DNA from: Cyanidium caldarium
Lineage: Eukaryota; Rhodophyta; Bangiophyceae; Cyanidiales; Cyanidiaceae
Direction of reading: 5' to 3'
NCBI GenBank assembly: GCA_026184775.1
Contig: JANCYW010000004.1
Span: 186,001-250,000, forward strand
Length of the DNA stretch: 64,000 nt
Positions 10,564-18,406 of the stretch are shown here, in pieces. Below the pieces are notes generated by a model. The model saw nothing but the letters and a program-made list of their open reading frames with translations, ran no database searches and was not told the origin of the DNA. Positions within the stretch are counted from its first letter, which is position 1. Each line of letters opens with the position of its first letter. The translations under genes and the position numbers were made by a program.

Positions 10564-10954
10564 GGTGTCCTCTGATCGGTTCAGGCGTCCTTGCTGTGCG
10601 ATGATCGGTTCGCCCTCAGGTCACTGCACCCGTCGCGTCGATCTCTCCACCCATTCTTCCCTAAAGTGCTCGAGCACGACCGCATCCTACGCGACTACAC
10701 CTGACACCATCGAGTCCTCCATCCCGTCCCTGGCTGGATACCACCATTTCCCCTCTGTCCACTTCGTTCGCTCGTCTCCCTCCGGCTCTCCGAGAACCTC
10801 CTCCCTTCGATACGGCTGGCAGGTCCATCGACGCGCCCGCCCGACCGACCGCGTCGCGCCTCCGCGGGGCATCGAAGCCGAAAAACATCGACGACCCGTG
10901 TGCGATGCAAAGCCGCAGGTATTCGCTTCTCACGCGGATGCTTTCTCCTCTTCT
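10564..10954. other. Intergenic region upstream of the UBR4 N-terminal gene
   Basis: 391 bp between the start of the UBR4 N-terminal gene and the stop of the ePHD gene, both on the minus strand. It must hold the promoter and 5' leader of the former and the 3' end of the latter. An open frame runs across it on the plus strand but has no recognisable sequence. No RNA gene seen. Confidence 0.5.
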
Positions 10955-13399
10955 TTACACATCCTCCAACATATCGCTGTCGTCTTCGCTAGCCTCGGAC
11001 CATTCTGCACTCGGGTGCAAACCGTGCTCGCGGGTTCGCCAGTGGGCGTGCAGCAGGGAGCGTTGCGCGGCCATCTGCCGGTTGAATTCGCTAGCCAGAC
11101 GCACCGCGTTGGCATACGTGTATCCGTGCAATTCTTGTAGGCGATTCAGCGGCTGCGTCAGCACCACCATATTGTCGGCATCGCGGCACGCCCGTCGGTC
11201 TCTCTCGGCGGCGGCGTGGTCGGCCGCGGTGGGCGTGCGCTGCCACTCCGCCTGCCAGCGAGTGTCCAGTGCGCGCAGCTGCGGGTCGGTGTAGTCGCTG
11301 ATCGGCCAGAAGCGGTCACGTACGTCCGATGGATCGCCCAGCTCTAGCACCTGGGTGCGGTGGCGTTGCAGCTCGTCGGCTAGCGCGGTCTCCTCGTCCG
11401 AGCTGCCGTCGCCGCCGTACATCTCGTCCAGGCCGAAAGCATATCCCCGTGCTTTGGCGCGCTCCAGCGAGGGCGTTGCACCCGGCATGGCCCATGGCGA
11501 AATGCCGGCCCGCAGTGGCCATCGTCCACGAATACCCGTTGCTGCTGCTGCTGTTGCTGCCGCCGCAGCACCCGAATGCGTCGAGTACGCCCGGTCGCGC
11601 TCCGTGCGGCCTGGCGCTGCACGCGCCCGCACGCCATCGGTGGGTGCGTGGGCAGTCATCGCCGCCGCCTTGGCCCGGGCGCGCTCCTCCCGCCCCCAGA
11701 TGTAGGGCGCGAAGCGCGCTTGCGGTTCCGTGCCCTCCACTATCTCCCGCGTCAGGTTAAACCACAGCCGCGCCGTGGGCAACTCCGGAAAGTAGCACTG
11801 CCCATGAGCTAGCACGTCGGCGGTCTTGGAGCGCTTGGCCACCCCATTCAGATCAAACCGCATCATCATCACATTGTCGCGGAAGGCATGCGACGTGTTG
11901 TACGGATCCGAGAAGCGAAAACTGCCCACCGACTCATTGGGCAGCGTCCACCGCAGGTAAAACGACAGCCGGTGCTCCAGTCGCGGCTTGGTGATCACTT
12001 TGATCATGTGCGGATGGCTGGCGCCGGCAATCGCCCGGATATCCGCATACCACCCCCACACGTCGGTGCGGGTGTAGAGGTACAGGTGGTGCTCCGATTC
12101 ACACAGATACAGGTTGGGCCGCGCCTCAATCCACGCCAACTCCGCCATCAGCCGTGGAATCTGCTCGCGCAGCTCCGCATCCTGTGGCACTTTGGTGGTG
12201 TACGGTTCCGCCTCCAGCACGAAACGCTCCAGCGCCTCACCGGTGATGGGCTTGAATCGCCGCTGCCGCTCGGTCACCGTGAGCTCGTTCACGTCCGCCA
12301 AAATGTGCGAGAACATCTTAGAGGCCTTCTCGCCCTTGACGCGTCTGCGCGGATGCAATCGCCGAGCAATCTCGTGCTTCCACTCCATCTCGTCGAAGAC
12401 GATGCCTTCCGGTCGGCCGTCCGGACGACGGGGCACATCGTCGTCGGCATCGATCGCCCAGTCCCCGGCTGCAGTCCGCGGCACCGGCGACGCACCGCCC
12501 ATTGCGAAGGCTTCAGCGTGGCGCCCGGCCGTGCGCCGCAATTCGCCGCCAGCGCCCGCCATTCCACGGGCATGCCACCCGGGCTGCGGCACAAACTCCT
12601 GATCTGAGACGTCCGCATCGGAGCCGCCCGACGCGCCGCTCTCCTCCTCCTCCTCCTCCTCCTCTTCCTCCTCATCGTCGTCGTCCGCCACCATCCGCCG
12701 CCGGCGCGCCGTGGACCGCTGTGTCGCCTCGGCATTGGGGAGGCGCTCCACCGGCGCGACACCGCCCGCGCCACTTCGTTGCCAGCCCCATGGCCGGCCG
12801 TCGTCCATTCGAAAATCCCGCCGTCCCGACGAGGGCGCCATGCGCGACGCTGCACCGGCCGTCGGTGTCCTGGTCACCTCTGCTCCCTCCGCCGCCGCCG
12901 CCGTGCCCTCCTCCAGCATCCTCCGCTTCAGGGCCTCGTGTGCGCGAAACGCCGGCCCCTCCGCGTGTCGCGGACACCACAGCTCCATATCGGGCATGAC
13001 CATATCCACATCGCACTTGGGGTTGTACGCGCACGCCAAGTGATAGCTGTTGGGACACTTGTCCTGCCAGCAGCCTATCGAAGCGCCCTTCTCCCCGCAA
13101 AACTTGCACTTGATCCGCACCGCCCGCCGCACCGCCTTGTCCACGTTTAGCAGATGGCCGTCTTCATCCACCGCCACTTCCGGACACCATATGATGCAGT
13201 TGTGATGCGCAGTGAACCGGTGGGTGACGCCGGGCGTGCCCACGGCCGGACCCTCCAATGCGCCGACCACCTCCGCATCGACCGCGCCCGCCAACTGCAA
13301 CGACTTGGGACACAGCGGGCACAGGGTGACTCCCGCCGGCTTCAGTTCCGGCTTTGCACCCAGTGAACGCCTTTTCCTCCTCCCGGCCACCGGCGGCAT
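10955..13399 (-). CDS. Extended PHD (ePHD) zinc-finger chromatin protein with an uncharacterised C-terminal domain
   Basis: The chosen ATG (13399) gives 814 residues. Residues 27-145 form an extended PHD finger: CPLC at 27-30, then HHNCIIWCPE, IKCKFCGEKGASIGC, CPNSYHLACA and a final WCPRH. This zinc-knuckle plus atypical PHD module is found in BRPF, AF10/17, MLL and RAI1-type chromatin proteins, where it contacts DNA or nucleosomes. A long Asp/Glu run lies near residues 236-255. A folded-looking segment at about 310-580, rich in Trp, Tyr and Phe, resembles nothing I can name. No bromodomain, SET or Tudor motif is seen, so it is not a straightforward BRPF or Trithorax protein. The ORF stays open for 130 more codons upstream (to a GTG at 13789), but that stretch is Ser/Pro/Arg-rich and overlaps the leader of the divergent TrmH gene. 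Confidence 0.72.
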   Translation of the reverse strand: MPPVAGRRKRRSLGAKPELKPAGVTLCPLCPKSLQLAGAVDAEVVGALEGPAVGTPGVTHRFTAHHNCIIWCPEVAVDEDGHLLNVDKAVRRAVRIKCKFCGEKGASIGCWQDKCPNSYHLACAYNPKCDVDMVMPDMELWCPRHAEGPAFRAHEALKRRMLEEGTAAAAEGAEVTRTPTAGAASRMAPSSGRRDFRMDDGRPWGWQRSGAGGVAPVERLPNAEATQRSTARRRRMVADDDDEEEEEEEEEEESGASGGSDADVSDQEFVPQPGWHARGMAGAGGELRRTAGRHAEAFAMGGASPVPRTAAGDWAIDADDDVPRRPDGRPEGIVFDEMEWKHEIARRLHPRRRVKGEKASKMFSHILADVNELTVTERQRRFKPITGEALERFVLEAEPYTTKVPQDAELREQIPRLMAELAWIEARPNLYLCESEHHLYLYTRTDVWGWYADIRAIAGASHPHMIKVITKPRLEHRLSFYLRWTLPNESVGSFRFSDPYNTSHAFRDNVMMMRFDLNGVAKRSKTADVLAHGQCYFPELPTARLWFNLTREIVEGTEPQARFAPYIWGREERARAKAAAMTAHAPTDGVRARAAPGRTERDRAYSTHSGAAAAATAAAATGIRGRWPLRAGISPWAMPGATPSLERAKARGYAFGLDEMYGGDGSSDEETALADELQRHRTQVLELGDPSDVRDRFWPISDYTDPQLRALDTRWQAEWQRTPTAADHAAAERDRRACRDADNMVVLTQPLNRLQELHGYTYANAVRLASEFNRQMAAQRSLLHAHWRTREHGLHPSAEWSEASEDDSDMLEDV
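12640..12695. repeat. CTC/GAG-type low-complexity tract coding for an acidic run
   Basis: Near-perfect CTC trinucleotides followed by CAT/CGT units. On the minus strand they encode the Glu and Asp run in the linker of the ePHD protein. Acidic runs of this kind are common in chromatin proteins; the repeat is probably unstable in length. Confidence 0.7.
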
Positions 13400-13806
13400 C
13401 GTGAAGAGAGGCGTGCAAACTCGAGCTGAGGCGTATCCAGCACCAGCCGAACAGGAAACGGAGACGGCGCGCGACGCGCCCGCTCGATTTCGTTCGTGAC
13501 GCGGGTGCCGCATCCGAGTGCTGTCGGTGGCCGCGAACAGTACACAATCACGATCGAGTACGGCGGATGAACGGAGCTGTGGAGAATGGGAGAGACGGGG
13601 CGGCCGGTTGGCAGCCGCGAGAGGGAAACAGACAGCGGGCGATGTGGGAGGTCGCGAAGATGGAGGCGGAGAGGCCGGGAAGACCGCGAACGGGAGCGAC
13701 GTCGGAGAGTGGGACCGTCGGGGAGAATCGGAGCAGCACCGGGCTCGAAACGGATCGAGACAACGACAGCAGTGCACAATGGAAATCACGCCTTTATGGC
13801 GATGGA
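13400..13806. other. Divergent promoter region between the ePHD and TrmH genes
   Basis: 407 bp separate the preferred starts of two divergent genes. Both frames remain open across it, so either gene could start further out. The minus-strand extension is Ser/Pro-rich and the plus-strand extension is acidic and Arg-rich; neither shows conserved sequence. I see no RNA gene. Confidence 0.4.
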
Positions 13807-14499
13807 ATGCTGGTAGAGCGCTCGCCCATGTTGGAGGTGTTACGGCAGAGCATCAAACCGGAGCGGCTGATTCGTCTCGAGTCGGTGCTGATGAACCGCT
13901 GCGGCAGTGTGACGTTGCTGTTGGAGAATTTGTTCGACGCACACAATGGCGCTGCGGTCCTGCGCACCTGCGAGTGCTTCGGCGTGCAGTACGTGCACGT
14001 GCTGGAGTCGATCGAGACGTTTCAACACGCACGAACGGACCGACTGACCCGCCGCGGCATCACCATGGCGAGCGATCAGTGGCTGCGCATTTACCGCAGC
14101 TACGACATCGACGAATGCATCGCACGACTCCGCGTCGGCGGCTATACCCTGGTGGGCACGGCGCTGGGCGATGCGCGCAGCGAGTCCATCTTACGGGTGG
14201 ACTTTGAGGCGATGGACAAGGTGTGCATCGTGCTGGGCAACGAGGAGCGCGGTCTGAGTGCGGCTATGCGGGCGCGCTGCGACCGATTGGTGCACATACC
14301 GATGGTGGGATTCTCACAGTCGCTGAACGTGAGCGTGTCAGCGGCCTGCATCCTGTACCAGCTGTACCAGAGCGGTCGCATACGGCCGGATTTGCGCGGC
14401 GAGGAGATGCGCGACCTCTACACCCGCTGGATTGTCCGCGCCAACCGCAATGCCAAACATCTCATCGCCAAGCACGGCTTTGATTTTGACGAGCTGTGA
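13807..14499 (+). CDS. trmH: tRNA (guanosine-18-2'-O)-methyltransferase, TrmH (SpoU) family
   Basis: SpoU-class (SPOUT) RNA 2'-O-ribose methyltransferase using S-adenosylmethionine. The three SPOUT motifs are present: motif 1 ENLFDAHNGAAVLRTCECFG at about 40-59, motif 2 VCIVLGNEERGLS at about 139-151 and motif 3 IPMVGFSQSLNVSVSAA at about 164-180. The wording of motif 3 is that of bacterial TrmH, which makes Gm18 in the tRNA D-loop, rather than of the 23S rRNA enzyme RlmB or of the very large eukaryotic Trm3/TARBP1. At 230 residues it has the bacterial length. The frame is open upstream to an ATG at 13567, adding 80 acidic and Arg-rich residues that do not look like a classical organelle presequence. 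Compartment is therefore undecided; an organellar tRNA is a reasonable substrate. It converges on the MED22 candidate with 90 bp between stops. Confidence 0.85.
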   Translation: MLVERSPMLEVLRQSIKPERLIRLESVLMNRCGSVTLLLENLFDAHNGAAVLRTCECFGVQYVHVLESIETFQHARTDRLTRRGITMASDQWLRIYRSYDIDECIARLRVGGYTLVGTALGDARSESILRVDFEAMDKVCIVLGNEERGLSAAMRARCDRLVHIPMVGFSQSLNVSVSAACILYQLYQSGRIRPDLRGEEMRDLYTRWIVRANRNAKHLIAKHGFDFDEL

Positions 14500-14589
14500 C
14501 ACTGCTACAGGGTGTGATGTCGTGGCGCAGCGCGACGGAGTCGTGGCCGCCGGCCGCGCGGTTGTGCAGATGTACGTGCCCAAATCGCG

Positions 14590-15141
14590 CTAGGCGAGTT
14601 GACGCTTGACAAAGTCCATGACCCTGCGCAACTCTTCCGACTCGGGCTGTCGTCGGGATGCGGCGGTTTTCTGGTCGCCCGCACCGCCTTGCCCCGCAGG
14701 GCTCGAACGGTCCCTCTCCGACAACGTCGTAACCGCCTCGGGTATCAGCCGTTGCAGTTGCTCCTGGACCACCAACAGCTTTCGAACGTCGCTCAGCAGC
14801 GCTTCCAGGCTCGCCACGGCGTCTTGCAACTCGCGCCCCGCCACCTCCAGCTGCAAGTCGCTCACTGCATCCGCAGCCACCGCGGTCGCCGCCGTCGGGC
14901 GACTGGACGCGGCAGCGTGCAGCACCGGGCGACCGTCGACCTTCGTCTCCTGGCTGCTCCCGCAGTGCACTTGCAAAAATCGCAGTAAATCTGCGTGCGC
15001 TCTGATGATTTTGTCGCACAGCTCGTAAAGTCGCGTCCGCAGTTGCGTCCGCAGCTCCGCGCCCGCAGCCGGGTCACCGCCTGCAAGACGCCCGGACGAT
15101 CCGTCGCCGACCGACGGCTCGCCCGTGCTTGCGTGAGCCAT
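14590..15141 (-). CDS. Candidate Mediator complex subunit 22 (Med22/Surf5-like)
   Basis: Protein of 183 residues, mostly alpha-helical. Two helical blocks, one around YELCDKIIRAHADLLRFLQV and one around ELQDAVASLEALLSDVRKLL, have the spacing and character of Med22. In that family the first helix carries small residues and the second has the form (A/R)xxxLxxLVxDLKxFLxLxD. Med22 is a head-module subunit of the RNA polymerase II Mediator. The region between the helices is Ala/Ser-rich and longer than usual, and a Gly/Gln-rich linker precedes the C-terminal helix. The ATG at 15141 is used because the longer ORF begins with GTG. Sequence identity to known Med22 is low, so a generic coiled-coil protein remains possible. 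Confidence 0.45.
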   Translation of the reverse strand: MAHASTGEPSVGDGSSGRLAGGDPAAGAELRTQLRTRLYELCDKIIRAHADLLRFLQVHCGSSQETKVDGRPVLHAAASSRPTAATAVAADAVSDLQLEVAGRELQDAVASLEALLSDVRKLLVVQEQLQRLIPEAVTTLSERDRSSPAGQGGAGDQKTAASRRQPESEELRRVMDFVKRQLA

Positions 15142-15430
15142 GGGGGGACGAGGCACCTTAGAGTGCTTGAAGGTGTAGTGACTTCATTCGGTTACCGCCG
15201 AGCTGGTCGACGAATAACGCGGTGGACGAGCGAACCGACAACCTTGCCGCCGTCGGGTCGGCCACGCGACGCGGATATCGTCCGCACGAGAAGTGCCCGA
15301 CTCGAGAGAGGGCAGTGAACAACGGGCATGAACGGGGCCGGCCAACGCCTATTCAATGGGCACCTACACCGGGCAATAATGTTGGGCAATTCGACACACC
15401 ACAAGGCCATCCATTCTCTCACAGTCTACA

Positions 15431-16096
15431 TCACTCTTTGCACCCGGCATCATGCTCGGCGCGCTCCTGCACCGTCCACGCTGAGAAGGGATATCGTTGC
15501 AGACTGGCGTTGTAGTAGCGCGTCGTGCCGGTCACTTCGCGGCCTATCCATGGTGGCCGCTCAAAGGTGGCATCCTCATGGGGCAACTCGATCTCCGCCA
15601 CCACCAGACCGGCGTTCTCACCGTCGAACACATCCACCTCCCACACAAGCGGGAGCGGCGTCGCCGGTACTCGATAACGCACCTTTTCGATCAGTGGCGG
15701 CGGGCATAACGCGTCCAGCATCTCTTGAGCGTCCGACGGCGGTATGGTGTACTCGTACTCGGCGCGGCTGGCGCCCCGCGTCTTGCCCTTGATGGTGAGG
15801 TAGCCGCTGTCGCCCACCCGGCGCACCCGCACCGTGCGAACGTCGTCCGCGCACAGGTAGCCTTGTTGATACCGATGGCCGTGCGCGTCCTCAGTGTGCT
15901 CCAAAAAGGAGCGGTCGCGCACCAAAAACTTGCGCTCGATCTCCACGTTGCCGTCCGCCTTGCCGGTGGCGTGCGCCGACGGCATGGTGCAACGACCAGA
16001 TCTCCGGCGCCCGACTGGAGAGTACGTCCACGCAAACGCCTTGCTCACCGCAGCGACGACAGCGCGACGCACCGGCACCGCCCGAGCGACGAACAT
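15431..16096 (-). CDS. CYTH-domain triphosphatase (inorganic tripolyphosphatase / TTM type), probably organelle-targeted
   Basis: CYTH/TTM tunnel metalloenzyme that hydrolyses tripolyphosphate or related triphosphates with Mg2+ or Mn2+. The defining ExExK motif is EIERK at residues 52-56. Downstream lie the tunnel strands expected for short bacterial-like TTMs (Nitrosomonas TTM type): QQGYL, VRVRRVG, YLTIKGK, SRAEYEY, EKVRYRV, WEVDVFDGENAGLVVAEIE and the final WIGREVTGTTRYYN. The conserved part is about 160 residues, the usual length for this subgroup. From the ATG at 16096 the protein has about 37 extra residues, rich in Arg, Ala and Val with no acid, which resemble a mitochondrial or plastid presequence. 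A shorter cytosolic start exists at residue 38. Substrate (PPPi versus thiamine-PPP or cyclase activity) cannot be read from sequence; the short TTM pattern favours tripolyphosphatase. Confidence 0.85.
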   Translation of the reverse strand: MFVARAVPVRRAVVAAVSKAFAWTYSPVGRRRSGRCTMPSAHATGKADGNVEIERKFLVRDRSFLEHTEDAHGHRYQQGYLCADDVRTVRVRRVGDSGYLTIKGKTRGASRAEYEYTIPPSDAQEMLDALCPPPLIEKVRYRVPATPLPLVWEVDVFDGENAGLVVAEIELPHEDATFERPPWIGREVTGTTRYYNASLQRYPFSAWTVQERAEHDAGCKE

Positions 16097-16400
16097 GCAC
16101 GCCCAGCAATACCTGTGAGCGCGCGGTGCAACACGAATATCTCGTAGGCGAAAGTCCAGAGCGGCAACTTGTGCGAGCAAGTGCGCATGACACTCTCATA
16201 GGCGAGCGAGGAGGTGGCGAAGGGGCCAGCAGGACTAGAGTATTTAACAGACCACTCGACAGTGGTCACTGAAAGGGTCTGCCCCGATAGGCGAAGCCAT
16301 AAGCCGATGCCAGGCTCCCCGTCACGCTGGCCGGCGCCCATATTCCTCTCCTGAAAACGCCATGCCGCGGCACCGCCCCACGAACATGCCCAACCCTCCT
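16097..16400. other. Intergenic region with a perfect short hairpin
   Basis: 304 bp between the CYTH gene start and the coiled-coil gene stop, both minus strand. Contains the hairpin listed separately. A possible structured RNA was considered because of the alternating palindromic pieces around 16250-16320, but no known RNA family was recognised. Confidence 0.4.
16250..16267. repeat. Perfect inverted repeat, 7-bp stem with 4-nt loop
   Basis: GACCACT, loop CGAC, AGTGGTC. Perfectly paired on either strand. It lies about 155 bp upstream of the preferred CYTH start. No T-run follows, so it is not a bacterial-type terminator; it could be a protein-binding palindrome or chance. Confidence 0.5.
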
Positions 16401-16979
16401 CTACACATGCCAGTCGCCATCGATATCGCGCAGCTTCACCTCCAACGACTTGCGCAGCTTGCGCTCCCGTTGCAGTTGCTCCTCTTGGGCGACGAGGCGA
16501 TCCTTGAGCGCCTCGTAGGCCTCGTGCACACCCCGCGACGACTGCTCCAGAGCGTGCACGCGTTTGGTCAGCACATGAACCTCGTACTCCAATCGCTGCC
16601 GCTCCGACTCGGCATAGGCGGCGGCCACCTTGGTCTCCGCCAGTAGTTTCTCCAGCTCCTCCTGTGTGGCCGGCTCCTGCCGCAGCAGTTCCGCCAGCGA
16701 CAATCGTTCCACCGGCTCGGCGCCGGCTCGGGAGGATTCCGCTACGGATGCTTGCTTCTCTTCAGTTATCGCTTCCGATTCATCTAGTGCAGGTGCGCGC
16801 GCCGGTAGGCTGCTCGGAGCTGTCTCGACGATTCTCTGGCTCGAGGTTGTCTCTGCGGCGCTGGGTCCGTCGGCAGCAGCGGCCTCTCTCAGGTCATCCC
16901 GCGCGAGCGTTGACTCTTCCAAAAGTTCCCGGCTACCGTTTACTGCCTCTACCGTAGCGTCCTCTCCTTCATGAGCCAT
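16401..16979 (-). CDS. Acidic coiled-coil protein, unknown function
   Basis: 192 residues from the ATG at 16979; the longer ORF start at 17036 is less likely. The first half is acidic and Ala/Ser/Glu-rich without predicted fold. The second half, from about residue 90, is a continuous heptad-like coiled coil beginning at LSLAELLRQEPATQEELEKL and containing VHVLTKRVHALEQ; it ends with the string DIDGDWHV. No domain is recognised. The shape (disordered head plus single coiled coil) would suit a tethering or assembly factor, but this is inference only. Neighbour on the left is the CYTH gene, on the right a plastid-type protein; neither suggests a role. Confidence 0.6.
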   Translation of the reverse strand: MAHEGEDATVEAVNGSRELLEESTLARDDLREAAAADGPSAAETTSSQRIVETAPSSLPARAPALDESEAITEEKQASVAESSRAGAEPVERLSLAELLRQEPATQEELEKLLAETKVAAAYAESERQRLEYEVHVLTKRVHALEQSSRGVHEAYEALKDRLVAQEEQLQRERKLRKSLEVKLRDIDGDWHV

Positions 16980-17183
16980 AACAGCGTCTTCCGGGCTTGT
17001 GCAGCGCCCGCAATGGTCGACAACAGCTCCGGACACGCGTCAGATCGCAAAACGCGGGACGCGTCGACGCACTCTCCACGCTCTCCGGCTCGCAGACAAC
17101 CGTTCGGGCACTCCCACGACCTGGCTCCTTCTCTGTTCATCCCAGAGAGACCCCCTTTATGGCGCTATACAATCTCCAGCACT

Positions 17184-18068
17184 CTATCCGCTTTTGCCTT
17201 TGGCTCGCTGCACAAACGCCTCGGTCAGGTATATCAGCCGCATCCACTGGCGTTTGATGCTGGCGGCCACGTTCTCGATGCGCTGCCGCTCGTCGAGTCC
17301 ACCGCCATTGCTCGCCGACGCCAGTTCGGGCGCGGCCGTGGCCGCCAGTCGTACCGCCTGGTCGGGATCGTCCGCATCGCCGCTGCCTTGCAACGCCTCC
17401 TCCAACAACAGTCCCTCCAGCGTGAGGCCGTTGCGCACGCCCATCAACACGCCCTGCACCAACTGTGCGGCACTGCGTTCCAGCTCGGTCTGCAGCGGCG
17501 GCAGTCGCTCGGCCGGTGCCGAACGCCCCGGGAACCGCTCCTCCTCCAGCACCATGTACACCATGAGCGCCCACAGGTTCAGCGTCTGTCGTTCGCGGTC
17601 ATCCAGCCGGATACGCTGATGCAACACCTCGCCAGCCTGTTCCGCCAAGTCCGACTCAGTCTTGGCCAACTCCAATCTCAGCGCCGTGTAACTGAAGCCC
17701 TGCACGTACGCCATGGCGATGGCCTGAATAAAACCCACCAGCGCTCGTTGATACGCCTCTCGCGGGCCGGCGGTGTACAGCGCCAACCACACCTGCCGGA
17801 ACGTCAGTTCTATGCGCAGCGCCACGCGGCGGCCGGAATTGGCTTCTTCGTCACCGCCATTGCCGGCACCGCTGCCCTCGCACATCGAAACTGGCACCTC
17901 TGCTCGCTGCGGCAACCGCCGACGTCGTGGTGCGCGATGCGTGGCGGGGCTTCGGCAGGACGACCGAGAGAGGAGACGTGCGCATGAATCAAACCATCCC
18001 TGGGCGTTGCACAGCCCGCGTCGCAACGGCAACTGCCGTTGACATCCGCACTGGAAGGTAGCGCTCAT
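17184..18068 (-). CDS. Predicted plastid-targeted helical protein of unknown function
   Basis: 294 residues from the ATG at 18068. The first 75 or so residues are rich in Arg, Ser and Cys, poor in acids and begin MSATFQCGC, with a Phe near the N-terminus as is typical of red-algal transit peptides. The mature part is mostly helical. It contains the conserved-looking stretch EAYQRALVGFIQAIAMAYV, a downstream LRLELAKTESDLAEQAG and a well-spaced ERQTLNLWALMVYMVLEEERF. A C-terminal block with RIENVAASIKRQWMRLIYLT ends the protein. The character is that of conserved cyanobacterial/plastid proteins of unknown function, but I cannot name the family with confidence. The ORF is open further upstream to 18371, overlapping the leader of the divergent ribophorin I gene; that part is Arg-rich and unlikely to be coding. 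Confidence 0.6.
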   Translation of the reverse strand: MSATFQCGCQRQLPLRRGLCNAQGWFDSCARLLSRSSCRSPATHRAPRRRRLPQRAEVPVSMCEGSGAGNGGDEEANSGRRVALRIELTFRQVWLALYTAGPREAYQRALVGFIQAIAMAYVQGFSYTALRLELAKTESDLAEQAGEVLHQRIRLDDRERQTLNLWALMVYMVLEEERFPGRSAPAERLPPLQTELERSAAQLVQGVLMGVRNGLTLEGLLLEEALQGSGDADDPDQAVRLAATAAPELASASNGGGLDERQRIENVAASIKRQWMRLIYLTEAFVQRAKGKSG

Positions 18069-18406
18069 TAGGAAGCAAGAGCGGCCTGGTGTCATGTCGT
18101 TGGTTTTGGAGGACGGTTGCCGCACACAAGGTGAAGCGCGCCGATTGTGGCGGACCGACTCGCTCGCGATTGCCATCTGTCGAGGGAGGCGCGCGTCGAT
18201 GTCACCGTGACCGGTTGCTGCCGCGGGACGGGACTTGGCGCCTCGAGCCGATCGTCGCCCGCGAGATCGACACCGTCGACGAGCAAAGTACGGGGAGTGA
18301 GTTCGCTGCCAAGAACCCGCTTCTTGACTGGTTACAACTCGCGGATCTCTCCGACACCGAGGTGGTTCCAAGCGGGCAGGAGGGCTCTCCCAGACTCGAT
18401 CGCACC
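18069..18406. other. Divergent promoter region between the plastid protein gene and ribophorin I
   Basis: 338 bp between the preferred starts. Both flanking frames stay open across it, so either start may lie further out, but neither extension has recognisable sequence. No other feature seen. Confidence 0.4.

Noticed and set aside
16270-16330. Minus-strand resemblance to the 5' end of U2 snRNA (ATCGGCTTATGGCTTCGCC)
   Set aside because: The branch-point-binding GTAGTA element and the Sm site are absent, so the similarity is taken as chance.
16401-17036. Assignment of the coiled-coil protein to a golgin or kinetochore family
   Set aside because: Only generic heptads; no family-specific motif.
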